From: Methanobacterium sp.
Lineage (GTDB): Archaea; Methanobacteriota; Methanobacteria; Methanobacteriales; Methanobacteriaceae
DNA: 12,725 bases
NCBI GenBank assembly: GCA_003151535.1
Contig: PLXT01000013.1
Coordinates: 494 to 13,218, forward strand
Reading direction: 5' to 3'
The translations under genes and the position numbers were made by a program. Positions 5,962 to 12,701 of this stretch are shown here, piece after piece; positions within the stretch are counted from its first letter, which is position 1, and each line of letters opens with the position of its first letter. The notes under the pieces were generated by a model. It was not told where the DNA came from and ran no database searches. It saw only the letters and a list, made by a program, of their open reading frames with translations.

Positions 5962-7695
5962 TTAGTCACCTGCAAGTTGTTGTCTTAACTCTTCAAATCC
6001 TATAAGATAATCTGCTTTACACCTTTTAATGAATTCTTCAGAAAGTCTGTGTGGATCTCCATCCATTACAAGTTCTCCTTCTTCCATCAAAATTGCCCGT
6101 GTGGATACCTCTTCAATAAAGTCAACATGATGGCTTACCATGAGGATAGTGGTATCAAATTGTTTATTTATACGTTTTAAAGAGTTTGAAACAATTCTGA
6201 GCGTAATTGGATCGAGATCTCCAAATGGTTCATCTAATATTAAGACTTCTGGTTGTGATGTTAAGATCAGTGCCAGTGTAGCCCTAACCTTTTGCCCTCC
6301 TGATAATTCATAGGAACGTCTTTCTAGGATTTCCATTGGAAGGTCGAGTGCTTTAAAAACAGGCTCTGCATACTTTTTAACCTCGGTGTCTGGGAAGCTT
6401 GGGAATAATTCGCCTAGTATATCTGGAGTTAAACCCACTTTCTCAAGCTTTACTTTAGCTTCAGTTTCAGGCAGGTCTGTTAGCTGGTAAAGTAGATCTA
6501 ATACTTGTTCACTAATATCTAATTCCTTAGCTACCTTTTTAGCATTTGAAATTACATTTTCTCCCTTCACACCTAACCTACCAGCAATTTGATCCTTTAT
6601 AGTTGCATGGTGTACAAGTGCAAATTCCTGATGCATGAATCCTAACTTACGTCTCACCTTCATTCTATTGATACCAGGTTCTTGCATATCTACCCAGTCT
6701 TCATTTAGTTTGAATAAAACATCCCCTGCATCTGGTTTTTCCAATCCTGCCATCATACGTAGAAGAACTGTTTTTCCAGCCCCACTTTGCCCAATTAATG
6801 ATATTATTTCTCCTTCATTAACATCAAAGTTTATATCTTCGATTTTAAGGACATTTCCTCCCTTAAGTAGCACGAATTTTTTATCAAGGTTTGCTACCTT
6901 TATCACAGATTCTCCTATTTCTCCAGATTCTCTTGGAGGTTCAGGTGCATCCATATCTGTTATAAATTTAGGAATTATAGTTTTTGGAGTTCCTTCATCC
7001 ACTACCTTACCCTTTTCCATTAGTACAAGTCTGTCGGAAAGGTAAAGATGTACTTCAGGAAGGTGAGATACTACAATAACGGTAACACCAAGTTCTTTGT
7101 TTATGTTTTTTATGGCGTTTAAAATATCTTGTTTAGTTTTTGGACAGGACATGGTAGCTGGTTCGTCTAAAAGTAGTACCTTAGGTTTTTTAGCGAGTTG
7201 TCTTGCCATTATTAATCTCTGCTTTTCTCCACCACTTAAAACTGGAGCGAAATGGTCTGCCTTTTCTTCAAGTCCTACAACCTTTAATATTTCCCGTGCT
7301 TCTTCTTCAAACTCGTCGTATGCAAAATTAAAATCTGTTAATCCTTCGTCACCATATTTAGCACCGTTTAATTTCCTTACAACATTTTGTAGTGCAGTTT
7401 CAGACCAGAGTCCAAAGGATCTCTGCAGGTGAATTGCAGTTGCTTCTCTTAGTTTCCTAAAGTAGTATGGATTTGAATCAAATTTAACATCCACATCGTC
7501 AATAATAATTTCTCCAGAATCAAACGATTCAACACCCCTTAATATTCTCAAAAGGGTACTTTTACCAGATCCACTGACCCCAATTATCCCAAGTATCTCT
7601 CCTTTACTTACCTCAAGGGATATATCATCTAAAGCCTTGATCTCTCCACCATCTTTCATTTTAAAAGTCTTAGAAACATTTTTAACACTAATCAT
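5962..7695 (-). CDS. atwA: methyl-coenzyme M reductase system component A2-like ABC ATPase
   Basis: This 577-residue soluble protein has two fused ABC ATPase domains and no membrane segment. Domain 1 has Walker A GVSGSGKS (39-46), a Q-loop near Gln91, signature LSGGE (153-157), Walker B VLLLDE (173-178) and switch His211. Domain 2 has Walker A GQSGAGKT (302-309), Gln356, LSGGQ (464-468), Walker B VLILDE (484-489) and His522. The DEPATMSCPKTKQD stretch after the first Walker B and the overall length are what I recall from the methanogen A2 family. Component A2 is the ATP-dependent factor needed with other proteins to activate methyl-CoM reductase by reducing its Ni-F430 cofactor. Methanogens often have more than one homologue, so this copy may be a paralogue with another job. 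ATG 7695 follows a GGTGAT site. The gene stands alone, with a TATA box about 65 bases upstream and a hairpin/U-tract after it. Confidence 0.85.
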   Translation of the reverse strand: MISVKNVSKTFKMKDGGEIKALDDISLEVSKGEILGIIGVSGSGKSTLLRILRGVESFDSGEIIIDDVDVKFDSNPYYFRKLREATAIHLQRSFGLWSETALQNVVRKLNGAKYGDEGLTDFNFAYDEFEEEAREILKVVGLEEKADHFAPVLSGGEKQRLIMARQLAKKPKVLLLDEPATMSCPKTKQDILNAIKNINKELGVTVIVVSHLPEVHLYLSDRLVLMEKGKVVDEGTPKTIIPKFITDMDAPEPPRESGEIGESVIKVANLDKKFVLLKGGNVLKIEDINFDVNEGEIISLIGQSGAGKTVLLRMMAGLEKPDAGDVLFKLNEDWVDMQEPGINRMKVRRKLGFMHQEFALVHHATIKDQIAGRLGVKGENVISNAKKVAKELDISEQVLDLLYQLTDLPETEAKVKLEKVGLTPDILGELFPSFPDTEVKKYAEPVFKALDLPMEILERRSYELSGGQKVRATLALILTSQPEVLILDEPFGDLDPITLRIVSNSLKRINKQFDTTILMVSHHVDFIEEVSTRAILMEEGELVMDGDPHRLSEEFIKRCKADYLIGFEELRQQLAGD

Positions 7696-7756
7696 TGACT
7701 ATCACCGTTATATTAAAACTTAATTTGAGATTTATTTATATCTTTTTTTTGTATGG

Positions 7757-7765
7757 TTATATAAA
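7757..7765 (-). promoter_or_regulatory. TATA box of atwA
   Basis: The minus strand reads GGGTTTATATAACC here, a near-consensus archaeal TATA element (TTTATATA). It lies about 62-70 bases before the atwA start codon. Transcription would begin about 25 bases further on, near 7735, giving a leader of roughly 40 bases that contains the GGTGAT ribosome binding site. Confidence 0.6.
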
Positions 7766-7973
7766 CCCACTTTTGTATTTGGATCAATAAATAAGTTATC
7801 TCTAAAAAGAGGGTTAACCTTTAATAAAAAAAGAAAAAAACTCTAAAACTAACCAATTTCAATCTTAAAAACCTATTATTGATCGATATTTCATATATTA
7901 ACTATTATAATAAAGACCACAATTCATTAAAGCATTTTAAGAATATAAGGAAAAAAATCTGATATGTTAATTG

Positions 7974-7983
7974 GTTTTATTGA
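7974..7983 (+). repeat. left target-site duplication of the MITE-like element
   Basis: GTTTTATTGA directly precedes the left inverted repeat. The last two bases (GA) may instead belong to the element end, which would make the duplication 8 bases. Confidence 0.75.
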
Positions 7984-8109
7984 GGCTGTCAAGTTAATGG
8001 GTGTTGGGCTTAATTTATATTTTTTTGAGTTCCGTTTTCCCAGATTAGCCTTCTAAAAAGCTTAGAATTTCAAGTGTAATTACTACACACCCAACAACTT
8101 GACAACCCC
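7982..8109. mobile_element. MITE-like insertion with terminal inverted repeats and target duplication
   Basis: The left end begins GAGGCTGTCAAGTT and continues to TGGGTGT (7982-8004). The right end, read on the minus strand from 8109, begins GGGGTTGTCAAGTT and continues to TGGGTGT. The two 23-base ends match at 19 positions. The element is flanked by direct repeats: GTTTTATTGA occurs at 7974-7983 and again at 8110-8119. Depending on where the ends are drawn, the duplication is 8 to 10 bases and the element 126-128 bp. The interior has no ORF, only an A/T-rich core and a small hairpin, TTCTAA/TTAGAA (8051-8067). Such a short non-coding element with inverted ends and target duplication is what a miniature inverted-repeat transposable element looks like. 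It sits in the korB-like/atwA gap, 62 bases past the oxidoreductase stop and upstream of the atwA TATA box. The parent transposase is not in the window. Confidence 0.8.
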
Positions 8110-8119
8110 GTTTTATTGA
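8110..8119 (+). repeat. right target-site duplication of the MITE-like element
   Basis: This is an identical GTTTTATTGA immediately after the right inverted repeat. Perfect identity to 7974-7983 supports insertion by transposition and suggests that it is not very old. Confidence 0.75.
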
Positions 8120-8171
8120 ATTAATTTAATATTTGATATTTTAAATATGTGGGAATAATTAAGAAAATAGT

Positions 8172-9038
8172 TCACAGCCTCCTTCTAGACTCAATTAAAT
8201 CCACTAATTTTGGCATATCAACTTGCCTTTTATATAATGGTAATTCATTATCTGTATAGACTTTTAAAGTTTCTTCAAACGTTTTTTTATCGTTGTTCTT
8301 GTAGAATATTCCTAATGGATATTTATCTTTTTCTGTGGCTCTTTTAAATGCTTCATTTTTATTGAAGGGATCATGGGAATCTTCAAGATGATAAGTATTT
8401 TCTTTAAACCATTGATAAGTATTTATTTTATTGAAAGTTACACAGGGCTGAAATACATCCACAAGTGAATAGCCTTTATGATTTATCGCTGATTTGAAGG
8501 TTTTTTTCATATGTTCAGGATCTCCAGAGAAAGTTCTTGCCACAAACGATGCATCTAGAGCAATAGCAACTGCTAATGGGTTAAACGGTTCTTCTGATAC
8601 GCCTTCGGTCTGATATGATGTTTTCATTCCCTGCAGGGTTGTAGGAGATGCTTGTCCTTTAGTTAAACCGTAAACCATATTATCATGCACTATACAAGTT
8701 ATATTAGGATTTCGGCGAATAGTGTGCATGAAATGATTACCTCCCTCCCCATACATGTCTCCATCACCTGTTGTCACTATCACTTTAAGGTTTTTGTTTA
8801 CGGCTTTTATAGCTGTTGCAGGAGAAAGTGCTCTGCCATGAAGACTGTTATAGGTATGTGATTTAAGAAAATGTGGAAATTTACCTGCTTGACCTATTCC
8901 AGATACGAGTACTAATTCAAGTGGGTCAATTTCAAGTTCGGCTAAAACTATTTTTAAGTTACTAAGAATTGAAAAGTTCCCACAACCAGGACACCATGCA
9001 ATATCCGCATCTTCAATATCAAATACTTCTGGTTTCAT
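8172..9038 (-). CDS. 2-oxoacid:ferredoxin oxidoreductase, beta subunit
   Basis: This 288-residue thiamine-diphosphate-binding subunit belongs to an enzyme that oxidatively decarboxylates a 2-oxoacid to an acyl-CoA and reduces ferredoxin (or the reverse). It shows the N-terminal WCPGCGNFSIL motif (Cys16, Cys19), SLHGRA (65-70), the diphosphate/Mg motif GDGDMYGEGGNHF (91-103) with Asn120, and VYGLTKGQASPT. In homologues such as the Sulfolobus enzyme four cysteines bind a [4Fe-4S] cluster. Here Cys16, Cys19 and Cys199 (FQPCVTFN) are present, but the third position, in SGIGQAGK, is Gln50. I believe a subfamily shares this Gln. ATG 9038 lies one base after the alpha stop codon, with GGAAGTGGG just upstream, so the two are translationally coupled. 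The substrate cannot be fixed from sequence. The 2-oxoglutarate-type two-subunit group (KorB-like) is the nearest label. Confidence 0.9.
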   Translation of the reverse strand: MKPEVFDIEDADIAWCPGCGNFSILSNLKIVLAELEIDPLELVLVSGIGQAGKFPHFLKSHTYNSLHGRALSPATAIKAVNKNLKVIVTTGDGDMYGEGGNHFMHTIRRNPNITCIVHDNMVYGLTKGQASPTTLQGMKTSYQTEGVSEEPFNPLAVAIALDASFVARTFSGDPEHMKKTFKSAINHKGYSLVDVFQPCVTFNKINTYQWFKENTYHLEDSHDPFNKNEAFKRATEKDKYPLGIFYKNNDKKTFEETLKVYTDNELPLYKRQVDMPKLVDLIESRRRL

Positions 9039-9039
9039 T

Positions 9040-10755
9040 TTAACCCACTTCCATGAAGTTTTTTAAGCTTTTTGTAATTTCTTCAACAGAAAAAGGTCTT
9101 CCATTATACTTTAAAATATTTTTATCTATTTTAAAATCTGTTTGAAGTTTTATGAGATTAGCAAATTGGGATTCAGCATTATTTTCAAAGATAATAGTCT
9201 TATCGGCTTTATCAAGATATTTTTTAGTACTATCATGTAAAGGATAAACTTGTTTGAAGTATAAAAATGCAACATCCTCTCGGTTTAGGTTATCTAATGC
9301 TTCCTTTATGACCCCATAAGTTGATCCCCAACCTATAATTAGAATATTGTAATCTGAAAATCCAATAAGTTCTGGTGGAATTGAATCTTTTTTGATTCCT
9401 TCAAGTTTTTTGAGGCGTTTTTCTACCATTTTAGTTCTTAAATTTTGGTCCTCTGTTATGTGTCCCTTTTCATCATGTTCATGTGGATCAACAACTACTA
9501 CTCCATCCCCAAATCCAGGGATACCCCGTGATGATATTCCATCAGCGGTTAATTCATACCTTTTATAATTTTCATCAGTTTTAATGATATGATTTTCAAT
9601 TTTAACGTTTTCTAGATTGATTGAGGGTATATTGTAATATATGTCTGCAAAATACTGATCTGAAAGTATAAAAACAGGAATCTGATATTTATCTGCAATA
9701 TTAAAGGCTTTTTGTGATAAATAGAATGCATCTTCGAGTTTACCCGGGGCAAATATGATCTTAGGGGTTTCACCATGTCCATACAGTGCTAGATCTAAAT
9801 CTTCTTGAGAAGTCCTGGTGGGCAGTCCAACCGCTGGACCCGGACGTTGACCCAAATATATTACTATGGGAGTCTCGTTGATTCTGGCTAACCCTACACC
9901 TTCTTCCATAAGTGCAAATCCGCTTCCAGATGTTGCTATTAGTGCTCTTGCACCAGCATAAAATGCTCCTATCCCCATGTTTATGGCAGATATTTCATCT
10001 TCGGATTGCTCAAAAATTATATTAAACTCTTCACTGTATTTAGCTATGAATACTTGTAGTGCGGATGATGGGGTCATTGGATAACAGGCCAGGAATCTGC
10101 AACCGCCTGCAATGCAACCCATTCCCACTACTTCTGTTCCATCTAATAAGAGTTCATCTTTAATCTTGGTGTCTTTAACTATTTGAACTTTGATTTTATC
10201 TGATTTTAAAATGTTTTCTCCAACTTTATATCCTTCATCCCCTGCTTTAAGGTCTCCATTAAGGATTTTTTTACCTTTTCTAGCAAACATGCTGGTTAGG
10301 CATTCATCAAAAATTTCTTTATCAATATTTAAAATCTTTGAAATCGCTCCGGCAGCAATTACATTGGCATATATTGGGCCTCCAATATCTCTTGCAATTT
10401 TAAGAAATGGGATTTTTATTATATTCTCATTTTCCACGTGCTTTAAAGTTTCTTCATCCCCAATTATGATAGTTTTGTTAGATATCCTTTCTTTAAGGTG
10501 ATCTATTGCCCCTTTACTAATTGCAATTAATATGTCAATTCTATTGACATATGCGCATATTCTTTTCGAGGATACACGTATTTCGGTGGAGTTTTCCCCT
10601 CCTCTAACTCTAGACATGTACTCTTTTGAGGAGCAAACATGGTATCCTCCAAATTTAACTGCCTGGATTAATATGGATTCTACAGTTTGAATACCCTGAC
10701 CTGCTTCCCCACAAATGACTATAGAAACATCTTCTTGAAACAAATACTCAGACAC
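9040..10755 (-). CDS. 2-oxoacid:ferredoxin oxidoreductase, fused gamma-alpha subunit
   Basis: This 571-residue partner of the preceding beta subunit has the gamma domain fused at the N-terminus (about residues 10-185, with GEAGQGIQT at 16-24 and SRVRGGEN at 48-55). The alpha domain follows: CYPMTPSS at 224-231, equivalent to the YPITPSS substrate motif, then SEDEISAINMGIGA, ALIATSGSGFALMEE, GQRPGPAVGLPTRTSQED at 302-319, and a C-terminal domain. This is the two-subunit architecture of Sulfolobus-type enzymes. No ferredoxin-like delta domain or separate delta gene is visible, so soluble ferredoxin is probably the direct acceptor. GTG 10755 is the start, preceded by GGTGAT at six bases; I see no ATG that would do better. 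In methanogens such enzymes make 2-oxoacids or acyl-CoAs for biosynthesis, and the exact substrate is unresolved. Confidence 0.9.
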   Translation of the reverse strand: MSEYLFQEDVSIVICGEAGQGIQTVESILIQAVKFGGYHVCSSKEYMSRVRGGENSTEIRVSSKRICAYVNRIDILIAISKGAIDHLKERISNKTIIIGDEETLKHVENENIIKIPFLKIARDIGGPIYANVIAAGAISKILNIDKEIFDECLTSMFARKGKKILNGDLKAGDEGYKVGENILKSDKIKVQIVKDTKIKDELLLDGTEVVGMGCIAGGCRFLACYPMTPSSALQVFIAKYSEEFNIIFEQSEDEISAINMGIGAFYAGARALIATSGSGFALMEEGVGLARINETPIVIYLGQRPGPAVGLPTRTSQEDLDLALYGHGETPKIIFAPGKLEDAFYLSQKAFNIADKYQIPVFILSDQYFADIYYNIPSINLENVKIENHIIKTDENYKRYELTADGISSRGIPGFGDGVVVVDPHEHDEKGHITEDQNLRTKMVEKRLKKLEGIKKDSIPPELIGFSDYNILIIGWGSTYGVIKEALDNLNREDVAFLYFKQVYPLHDSTKKYLDKADKTIIFENNAESQFANLIKLQTDFKIDKNILKYNGRPFSVEEITKSLKNFMEVG

Positions 10756-10937
10756 GGTTTAATCACCACTTTAACTAAAATTTCTGTTTGTTGTACATTT
10801 AAACATAGTTATCAGTAAACTTAAGTTTTAGCATTGAATATACTACAATATTTGCATATAATTGAAATTTATTAATTTTCCTATTGTATGTTTTAATTAT
10901 TAGGTTAAAAAATATTATAATCAGGGGATAAATAACT
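10756..10937. promoter_or_regulatory. divergent promoter region
   Basis: This spacer separates the leftward oxidoreductase operon from the rightward small-gene cluster. For the leftward genes, the A/T stretch around 10796-10808 (TTTAAATG on the minus strand) is the likeliest TATA element. For the rightward genes, GCATATAATT near 10854 is a candidate. A copy of the 9-mer TATACTACA seen twice before the peroxiredoxin gene occurs at 10839-10847. I cannot assign a regulator. Confidence 0.35.
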
Positions 10938-11312
10938 TTGAAAGTTAAACTGGAAAAATACCAAGGCGAAAAGTCCGGTGCAGATCCCAAGAAAAAACCA
11001 TTCAAAATGTTTGATGTTGAAGCTTTTATTGCCCCATCACATCCTAAATATCAGGAATATATGGAAGCTGCAAATGATAATGAAGAACCTAAAAGTCCAG
11101 GTAAAGCTGAACTTGCAGATACTGATGATAGGGAAGCTCAGAATACTATTGAGAACTATGAGGACATTTATAAATCAAATAACCATGGAAATGAACCAAA
11201 ACCACAGGATATTATCAATATGGCCGAGTCAGATCCAGATTTGTCAGATGTTGAGTTGTCCAGGATAAAAGTTCAATTGGCTTATAATATAAAGAAAGTT
11301 GCAGCTGCATAA
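10938..11312 (+). CDS. hypothetical acidic protein
   Basis: I do not recognise this 124-residue protein. The first 25 residues are basic (KVKLEKYQGEKSGADPKKKPFK). The middle (about 40-105) is acidic, hydrophilic and probably disordered. The C-terminus (LSDVELSRIKVQLAYNIKKVAAA) is predicted helical. There is no signal peptide, membrane segment or cysteine. TTG 10938 is the start, with AGGGGAT about nine bases upstream. It is the first gene of the rightward cluster of small genes, followed 35 bases later by the next ribosome binding site and start. The composition recalls small viral or plasmid accessory proteins, but that is an impression, not evidence. Confidence 0.65.
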   Translation: MKVKLEKYQGEKSGADPKKKPFKMFDVEAFIAPSHPKYQEYMEAANDNEEPKSPGKAELADTDDREAQNTIENYEDIYKSNNHGNEPKPQDIINMAESDPDLSDVELSRIKVQLAYNIKKVAAA

Positions 11313-11319
11313 AATTGAA

Positions 11320-11359
11320 TTATTTATTTTTTTTGGAGGAGATTTGAATGAAATTAAAA
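11320..11359 (+). repeat. leader/ribosome-binding-site module, copy 1
   Basis: This 40-base stretch runs from TTATTTATTTT through GGAGGAGATTTGAATG into the first codons (AAATTAAAA) of the gene at 11348. It matches 11704-11740 at 35 of 37 positions with one 3-base gap. It covers the untranslated leader, the ribosome binding site and the first four codons. Confidence 0.75.
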
Positions 11360-11697
11360 GAACTCATGACTAAACGATGCAATCTTTTTAATGAAGTTGA
11401 AGGATTAAATAAGCAAATTAGGGAAGTATTTGGGACAATAGGGAAAAAGGGGATGACACTCAAGATATTATCCAACAAATAAATTCAGTTATTGTAAATG
11501 AGGATCAACCTTATAATATTTCCTATGAACTCACTCCGGAAAGTTTTGATATTAATGTAGAACAAGATTGTGGAGTTGATCTATATTTAACTCATTCCCA
11601 ATTAGATAAAATTACTCAAATCTTGGGATTTAAACGATACAAATTGTATCATGGTTCAAGAGGACTAAATATCGAATTTGAGGTCAATTTAAAATAA
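11348..11697 (+). pseudogene. hypothetical protein gene interrupted by a -1 frameshift
   Basis: ATG 11348, after a strong GGAGGAGAT site, opens a 44-codon frame that stops at 11482. From about 11449 a second frame, shifted by -1, runs without interruption to TAA 11697. It encodes DDTQDIIQQINSVIV, then YELTPESFDINV, LTHSQLDKITQILGFKRYKL and IEFEVNLK. That second frame has no ATG, GTG or TTG near its beginning, so it depends on the first. The join lies in the run G3-A5-G4 (11441-11452). Restoring one base would give a single protein of about 116 residues. The causes could be a deletion in the homopolymer (decay), a sequencing error, or ribosomal slippage at AAA AAG. The surrounding codons do not make a classic X_XXY_YYZ site, so decay or error is more likely. 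The protein family is not recognised, and no signal peptide or membrane segment is seen. Confidence 0.6.
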
Positions 11698-11703
11698 TTA
11701 ATA

Positions 11704-11740
11704 TTATTTATTTTTGGGGGAGATTTGAATGAATTTAAAA
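11704..11740 (+). repeat. leader/ribosome-binding-site module, copy 2
   Basis: This is the second copy of the module at 11320-11359: TTATTTATTTTT, GGGGGAGATTTGAATG, then AATTTAAAA. It places the same ribosome binding site and opening codons before the gene at 11729. The reading frames differ after codon 4, so the copied segment is the expression signal, not the whole gene. Confidence 0.75.
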
Positions 11741-11890
11741 CAACCACAAGTAGTAGTTAAAGGTGAAAACAACATTTATAAAGTGGATAATATTAATTGG
11801 GGATTAAAAACTGTTCATTTCTGGAAAGAAGTTGATGGAGCATTACAAATCGTAGAATATGGTTTTGATAAAGTAGATTTAATAAAATAA
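11729..11890 (+). CDS. small hypothetical protein
   Basis: This 53-residue protein begins MNLKQPQVVVKGENNIYKV and ends YGFDKVDLIK. The alternating hydrophobic pattern (QVVVKG, NIYKVDNI, LKTVHFWKEV, ALQIVEYGF) suggests a small beta-sheet protein. I do not recognise a family. The start is well supported by GGGGGAGAT seven to eight bases upstream. It lies 31 bases after the frameshifted gene and 35 bases before the Myb-like gene, so it is probably in the same transcript. A gene this short could be spurious, but the ribosome binding site and its place in a tight gene series favour it. Confidence 0.6.
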   Translation: MNLKQPQVVVKGENNIYKVDNINWGLKTVHFWKEVDGALQIVEYGFDKVDLIK

Positions 11891-11925
11891 CTATTTTTTA
11901 ATATTTTTTAGGAGGCAGATTAATT

Positions 11926-12210
11926 ATGGAAAAATCTAGTGGACTAACAAAATATGTGAATGAACCTGTTGGAAATGTTGTAAAACCTAAACGAAATAAT
12001 ACACCTTGGGAACCGGACGAAGTTAAAGAATGGTTAATGTATAACAAAGATTTTTCTAAACAGGAGATTGGAGATGCAATAGGTAGGAGTAAGTATGCAG
12101 TTGCAACTAGAATGTCAAAGGAAGGTTTATTTTTTCATCCACCACACTACAAAATTCCCAAATCATTGCAATTAGAAGTAGCTGAAATTTTAGGGGCTGA
12201 AGGGAAATGA
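11926..12210 (+). CDS. Myb/SANT-like DNA-binding protein
   Basis: This 94-residue protein has a central Myb/SANT-like helix-turn-helix (about residues 26-68): PWEPDEVKEWLMYN (helix 1), FSKQEIGDAIGR (helix 2) and SKYAVATRMSKEGL (recognition helix). The layout matches the protein at 5390 (W..EE...L, GR(T/S)..A(I/V)..R..K.(G/L)L), though overall identity is low. The N-terminus (GLTKYVNEPVGNVVKPKR) is polar, and the C-terminus (IPKSLQLEVAEILGAEGK) is a short helix. It probably binds DNA and may regulate this cluster. ATG 11926 follows AGGAGGCA. Its stop overlaps the start of the next gene (ATGA), so the two are translationally coupled. Confidence 0.72.
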   Translation: MEKSSGLTKYVNEPVGNVVKPKRNNTPWEPDEVKEWLMYNKDFSKQEIGDAIGRSKYAVATRMSKEGLFFHPPHYKIPKSLQLEVAEILGAEGK

Positions 12211-12599
12211 ATGATTTAAGCGTCATGGACGTTCAAGAACACTTTGTTAAATTAGGAAATAAGAACGTCGTTAAAGAAATAGATATATTATTAGATCATG
12301 TGGAAGTTCTTAAAGCCAGACATAAAGATTATATAATCCAGATAGAGAAGTTTTTATTAAATTTTAATATTTTTAATTTTAGTTTAGATCCGTGGGATGT
12401 TACATTAATATTTGAAGGAGATTTTACTGAAAATGAACAATTAGCAGACAATATGGGATTGGACTATTATAAAGAATATGATTTTGAAGGTGATGATATC
12501 GGGAAAATAGAAATGCCTTTAGAATATATGAGAAGCATCTTGCACTCATGGTACGAATACAACAATAAACTCGATATTGCACAGATGAGGTTGATGTAA
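12207..12599 (+). CDS. hypothetical acidic protein coupled to the Myb-like gene
   Basis: I do not recognise this 130-residue protein. The first half is helical and rich in charged residues (VVKEIDILLDHVEVLKARHKD, then YIIQIEKFLLNFN), with coiled-coil character. The second half alternates strands and acidic loops (DPWDVTLIFEGDF, EYDFEGDDIGKIEM) and ends in a helix (YMRSILHSWYEY). There is no cysteine, signal peptide or membrane segment. ATG 12207 overlaps the upstream stop codon by four bases (ATGA), and AAGGGA precedes it. Such coupling often means that the products act together or are needed in equal amounts. A faint resemblance of LADNMGLDYYKEY to LDKITQILGFKRYKL in the frameshifted gene is too weak to use. 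Confidence 0.65.
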   Translation: MNDLSVMDVQEHFVKLGNKNVVKEIDILLDHVEVLKARHKDYIIQIEKFLLNFNIFNFSLDPWDVTLIFEGDFTENEQLADNMGLDYYKEYDFEGDDIGKIEMPLEYMRSILHSWYEYNNKLDIAQMRLM

Positions 12600-12701
12600 A
12601 TGATGGCTGCTAATGATATTCAAACCACTATTTTTCCACTCTCAGTTATTTTTGATAAAGAGGCCCGTAACGAGAAGGATCTTGAGAAATTTATTATTTA
12701 G
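12600..12701 (+). CDS. possible very small protein at the right end
   Basis: This is a 33-codon frame (MMAANDIQTTIFPLSVIFDKE, ending KDLEKFII). Its ATG begins at the base immediately after the preceding stop (TAA then ATG), with a second ATG as its next codon. No separate strong ribosome binding site is visible beyond GATGAGG about 15 bases upstream, so it would rely on re-initiation. It is too short to assign, and it may be a genuine coupled microprotein, a truncated gene or chance. Confidence 0.35.
   Translation: MMAANDIQTTIFPLSVIFDKEARNEKDLEKFII

Noticed and set aside
6635..7432. Two plus-strand frames (6635-7045 and 7097-7432) inside atwA
   Set aside because: They are antisense to a protein with complete ABC motifs. 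Ser/Pro/Phe-rich translations are typical of antisense reading.
10190..10501. 103-codon plus-strand frame inside the gamma-alpha subunit gene
   Set aside because: It is antisense to a well-supported oxidoreductase subunit, with no start signals.
10799..11005. 68-codon minus-strand frame in the divergent region with a hydrophobic stretch
   Set aside because: It overlaps the start of the rightward gene at 10938 in antisense and has no ribosome binding site; the hydrophobic stretch reflects A/T-rich DNA.
10978..11268. 96-codon plus-strand frame inside the gene at 10938
   Set aside because: It is a shadow in another frame of the acidic gene, with Leu/Ile/Met/Lys-rich low-complexity composition and no ribosome binding site.
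11441..11452. Classical -1 programmed frameshift heptamer
   Set aside because: The in-frame codons GGG AAA AAG do not form X_XXY_YYZ, so I do not call a programmed site; it is kept only as one explanation of the split gene.
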